From Rhodomicrobium sp. Az07 (GTDB lineage Bacteria > Pseudomonadota > Alphaproteobacteria > Rhizobiales > Rhodomicrobiaceae), in the NCBI RefSeq assembly GCF_018619475.1, contig NZ_JAHFZG010000001.1, positions 300,224-364,223 on the forward strand: a DNA stretch of 64,000 nucleotides, read 5' to 3'. A program made the position numbers and the translations under genes. The notes beneath the pieces were generated by a model. That model saw nothing but the letters and a program-made list of their open reading frames with translations. It had not been told where the DNA came from and made no database searches. Below, in pieces: positions 62,508 through 64,000 of this stretch. Each line of letters starts with the position of its first letter. Positions within the stretch are counted from its first letter, which is position 1.

Positions 62508-63374
62508 ATGAGCAAGTTGACCCTAAACGAACGTGTCCAAATCCTCTCGCTTCTTTGCGAGGGAGCTTCCATGCGGTCGATCTCCCGCGTTACCGGGAAG
62601 AGCATCAACACCGTAACGAAGCTCCTCGCGGAAGCAGGAGAGGCTTGCATCGATTTCCATGACGAGCACGTGCGCGGCTTGAACTGCAAGCGCGTCGAGT
62701 GCGATGAGATTTGGGCCTTCGTTTACGCGAAGGAGAAGAACGTCGATACCGCCAAGAACGCGCCGACGTTCGCGGGTGACTGCTGGACGTGGACGAGCAT
62801 TTGCGCCGACAGCAAGTTGATTTGCAATTGGTTTGTCGGCGGTCGTGATGCTGACTACGCGGAGATGTTCATGAACGATCTCGCGGATCGGCTGAACAAC
62901 CGGGTCCAGCTTACGACCGATGGGCACAAGGCTTACCTCAACGCCATCGAAGGCGCTTTCGCTAACGAAATCGACTATGCCCAACTGGTGAAGCAGTACG
63001 GCGCGGCTCCCGATAGCGCCAAAGGCCGCTACTCTCCTGCACAGTGCACGGGCGCGAAGAAGAAGGCACGGATCGGCAACCCGGACGAGCGCTTCGTCAG
63101 CACCTCATATGCCGAGCGTCAGAACCTCACGATGCGCATGCATATGCGCCGCTTCACTCGGCTGACGAACGCCTTCTCGAAAAAGTATGAAAGCCACTGC
63201 CATATGGTGGCGCTATATACCGTCTGGTATAACTTCATCCGTACTCACAAGACGCTGAAGACGACGCCTGCGGTTGCGGCTGGATTAGCTGACGCGCCTC
63301 GCGGCTTTGACTTCATCGTCGCTCTCGTTGAAGCTCGCGCTCCGAAGACCGGGCGGCCGAAGAAAAACACCTGA
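62508..63374 (+). CDS. IS1-family transposase
   Basis: 288 aa from ATG 62508. An N-terminal HTH (LNERVQILSLLCEGASMRS, SINTVTKLL) is followed by a DDE core: CDEIWAFVYAKEKN, QLTTDGHKAYL and the late YAERQNLTMRMHMRRFTRLT. It is a single frame, unlike classic IS1, which needs a frameshift. Its last codons lie inside the right inverted repeat. It should move the whole 4.7-kb unit. Confidence 0.93.
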   Translation: MSKLTLNERVQILSLLCEGASMRSISRVTGKSINTVTKLLAEAGEACIDFHDEHVRGLNCKRVECDEIWAFVYAKEKNVDTAKNAPTFAGDCWTWTSICADSKLICNWFVGGRDADYAEMFMNDLADRLNNRVQLTTDGHKAYLNAIEGAFANEIDYAQLVKQYGAAPDSAKGRYSPAQCTGAKKKARIGNPDERFVSTSYAERQNLTMRMHMRRFTRLTNAFSKKYESHCHMVALYTVWYNFIRTHKTLKTTPAVAAGLADAPRGFDFIVALVEARAPKTGRPKKNT

Positions 63375-63383
63375 GACACTACC

Positions 63384-63391
63384 GAAACTCT
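63384..63391. repeat. Target-site duplication, right copy
   Basis: GAAACTCT directly follows the right inverted repeat and matches 58668-58675. Confidence 0.93.
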
Positions 63392-63734
63392 TGGTCTGGC
63401 AGTGAAGAGGGGGCCGTCAAACTTGCAGATTCACTGCAGGTATATATCAAGAGAGCACGTATCAGAGTAGAGATCCTCAATCAGGAGTCGGATCTGCAAA
63501 TTAAATATGAGTTATTCCAGAGGCTTAATACAGGCGGCTCGAATTTGTCGCGTCAGGAGATTAGAAATTGTATAATAATTTCTATCAATAAAGATGCGCA
63601 TACCGCCATTATGAGCATGGCTGCAAATGAAGATTTTCGTGAAACGGCGGCCCCATCTGGAGAGGAGCGGGCTCAACGGAGTTTTCTCCAAGAATTAGTC
63701 GTTCGCTTTATTGTTCTAAGACATCATCCATATC
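63392..63734 (+). pseudogene. DUF262 domain protein, middle part (split again by IS66)
   Basis: Continuing in frame from 58675, it reads WSGSEEGAVKLADSLQVYIK, then the DUF262 hallmark YELFQRLNTGGSNLSRQEIR. Base composition is AT-rich. The frame reaches 63734, where the IS66-type end begins; the rest would lie beyond the window. At least 237 residues of the original gene (123 + 114) can be assembled. There is no start codon of its own, so it is dead here. Confidence 0.85.
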
Positions 63735-64000
63735 GTAAGCGGTGTTCTGACCTCACCTTCCATTTTGCTCGAACGGCTGCGAGTGTGACGGTTCCTTGAG
63801 GGATCGTCTTATGTCTAATCCTGGTCGTAGTCCTATCACTGAGCTTGCGTCGTGCGCGCGGGCCGACACGTTCCAGCGCATTGAGGTGATCACCGGCGTT
63901 GCCCGGCGGCGGTCGTGGCCGTCCGATGTGAAGGCGGCGATCGTGCAGGAAACGCTTGAGGACGGGGTCGGCGTTTCCGAGGTTGCGCGCCGACACGGCG
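63735..64000 (+). mobile_element. IS66-family insertion sequence, left end (runs off window)
   Basis: It starts GTAAGCGGTGTTCTGACCTC; GTAAGC is the typical IS66 terminal sequence. It is followed by a small IS66-type orfA at 63811. The element interrupts the DUF262 remnant. The other end and its 8-bp duplication are outside the window. Confidence 0.85.
63811..64000 (+). CDS. IS66 family accessory protein TnpA, N-terminal part
   Basis: It starts MSNPGRSPITELASCARADT behind GAGGGA and continues RRRSWPSDVKAAIVQETLED with VGVSEVARRHG, the helix-turn-helix region of IS66 orfA/TnpA. 63 residues are visible before the window ends. TnpB and TnpC would follow. Confidence 0.88.
   Translation, partial: MSNPGRSPITELASCARADTFQRIEVITGVARRRSWPSDVKAAIVQETLEDGVGVSEVARRHG

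Larger units (their letters stand above)
58676..63383 (+). mobile_element. 4.7-kb IS1-family element carrying five passenger genes
   Basis: The left end (58676-58696) and right end (63363-63383) are perfect inverted repeats over 21 bp starting GGTAGTGTCTCAGGTGTT. It is flanked by GAAACTCT on both sides. It carries one intact IS1-type transposase next to the right end. It also holds a HipA-like kinase, a DUF3037 protein, a small basic protein, a ~205-aa unknown and an XRE-ImmA/IrrE protein, all on the plus strand. A plain IS of this family is about 1 kb, so ~3.7 kb is cargo. Passengers are AT-richer than the surrounding core. Intact ends and a perfect duplication suggest recent insertion. Confidence 0.93.

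Noticed and set aside
1..64000. CRISPR array
   Set aside because: No set of regularly spaced short direct repeats was seen. The repeats found are dispersed palindromes.

Overview
This is a high-GC alphaproteobacterial chromosome segment, most consistent with Hyphomicrobiales. The evidence is GcrA, the ntrY-ntrX-(dat)-hfq-hflX order, the phoR-pstSCAB-phoU-phoB block and the argD-argF-hslO block. I cannot fix the genus. About 58 kb is ordinary, densely packed core genome. The last ~5.8 kb (from about 58.23 kb) is AT-richer accessory DNA with nested insertions.

Layout. 1-4.5 kb: start of galU, a lytic transglycosylase and two adjacent SGNH-type proteins that both appear to have lost their catalytic residues. 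4.5-13 kb: mgtC, hflX, hfq, a D-amino-acid aminotransferase, ntrX and ntrY on the minus strand. 12.3-14.5 kb: a Crp/Fnr-type regulator and nnrS (nitric oxide response). 14.5-18.6 kb: a zinc-uptake-like operon (ZrgA-like protein, ABC ATPase, FtsX-type permease, DUF3299) diverging from a DUF1007 gene across a possible Zur site. 18.6-20.6 kb: small envelope or unknown proteins. 20.8-30.1 kb: a four-gene RND efflux operon (outer-membrane factor, adaptor, two permeases). 30-39 kb: solute-binding protein, cysE, SDR, kdsB-like, histidine-phosphatase-like protein, divergent FtsH, MsbA-like exporter. 39-44 kb: rpmE, tRNA-Asp, yjdM, psd, pssA, small proteins, DUF971. 44-53 kb: the complete phosphate-starvation regulon. 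53-58 kb: gcrA, argD, argF, hslO and a MoxR-type ATPase.

Short non-autonomous elements with CTAG ends recur (4491-4657, 13034-13200, 50901-51019, 51016-51182). At three genes (mgtC, the crp-like gene, pstB) the stop codon TAG is the one inside the element's terminal CTAG. This fits insertion by an IS630/Tc1-like transposase with TA/CTAG target preference.

The most interesting region is 58307-64000. A DUF262-type gene is split by a 4,708-bp IS1-family element (58676-63383) with perfect terminal inverted repeats and an 8-bp target duplication (GAAACTCT). Removing the element and one duplication restores the DUF262 reading frame. Besides its transposase, the element carries five co-oriented passenger genes: a HipA-like kinase plus DUF3037 pair, a small basic protein, and an overlapping pair made of an unrecognised ~205-aa protein and an XRE-ImmA/IrrE protease-like regulator. 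This looks like a single transposable unit carrying toxin-antitoxin or defence-type cargo, inserted into a gene of a family that is itself linked to restriction. The DUF262 remnant is interrupted a second time by an IS66-family element at 63735 that runs off the window.
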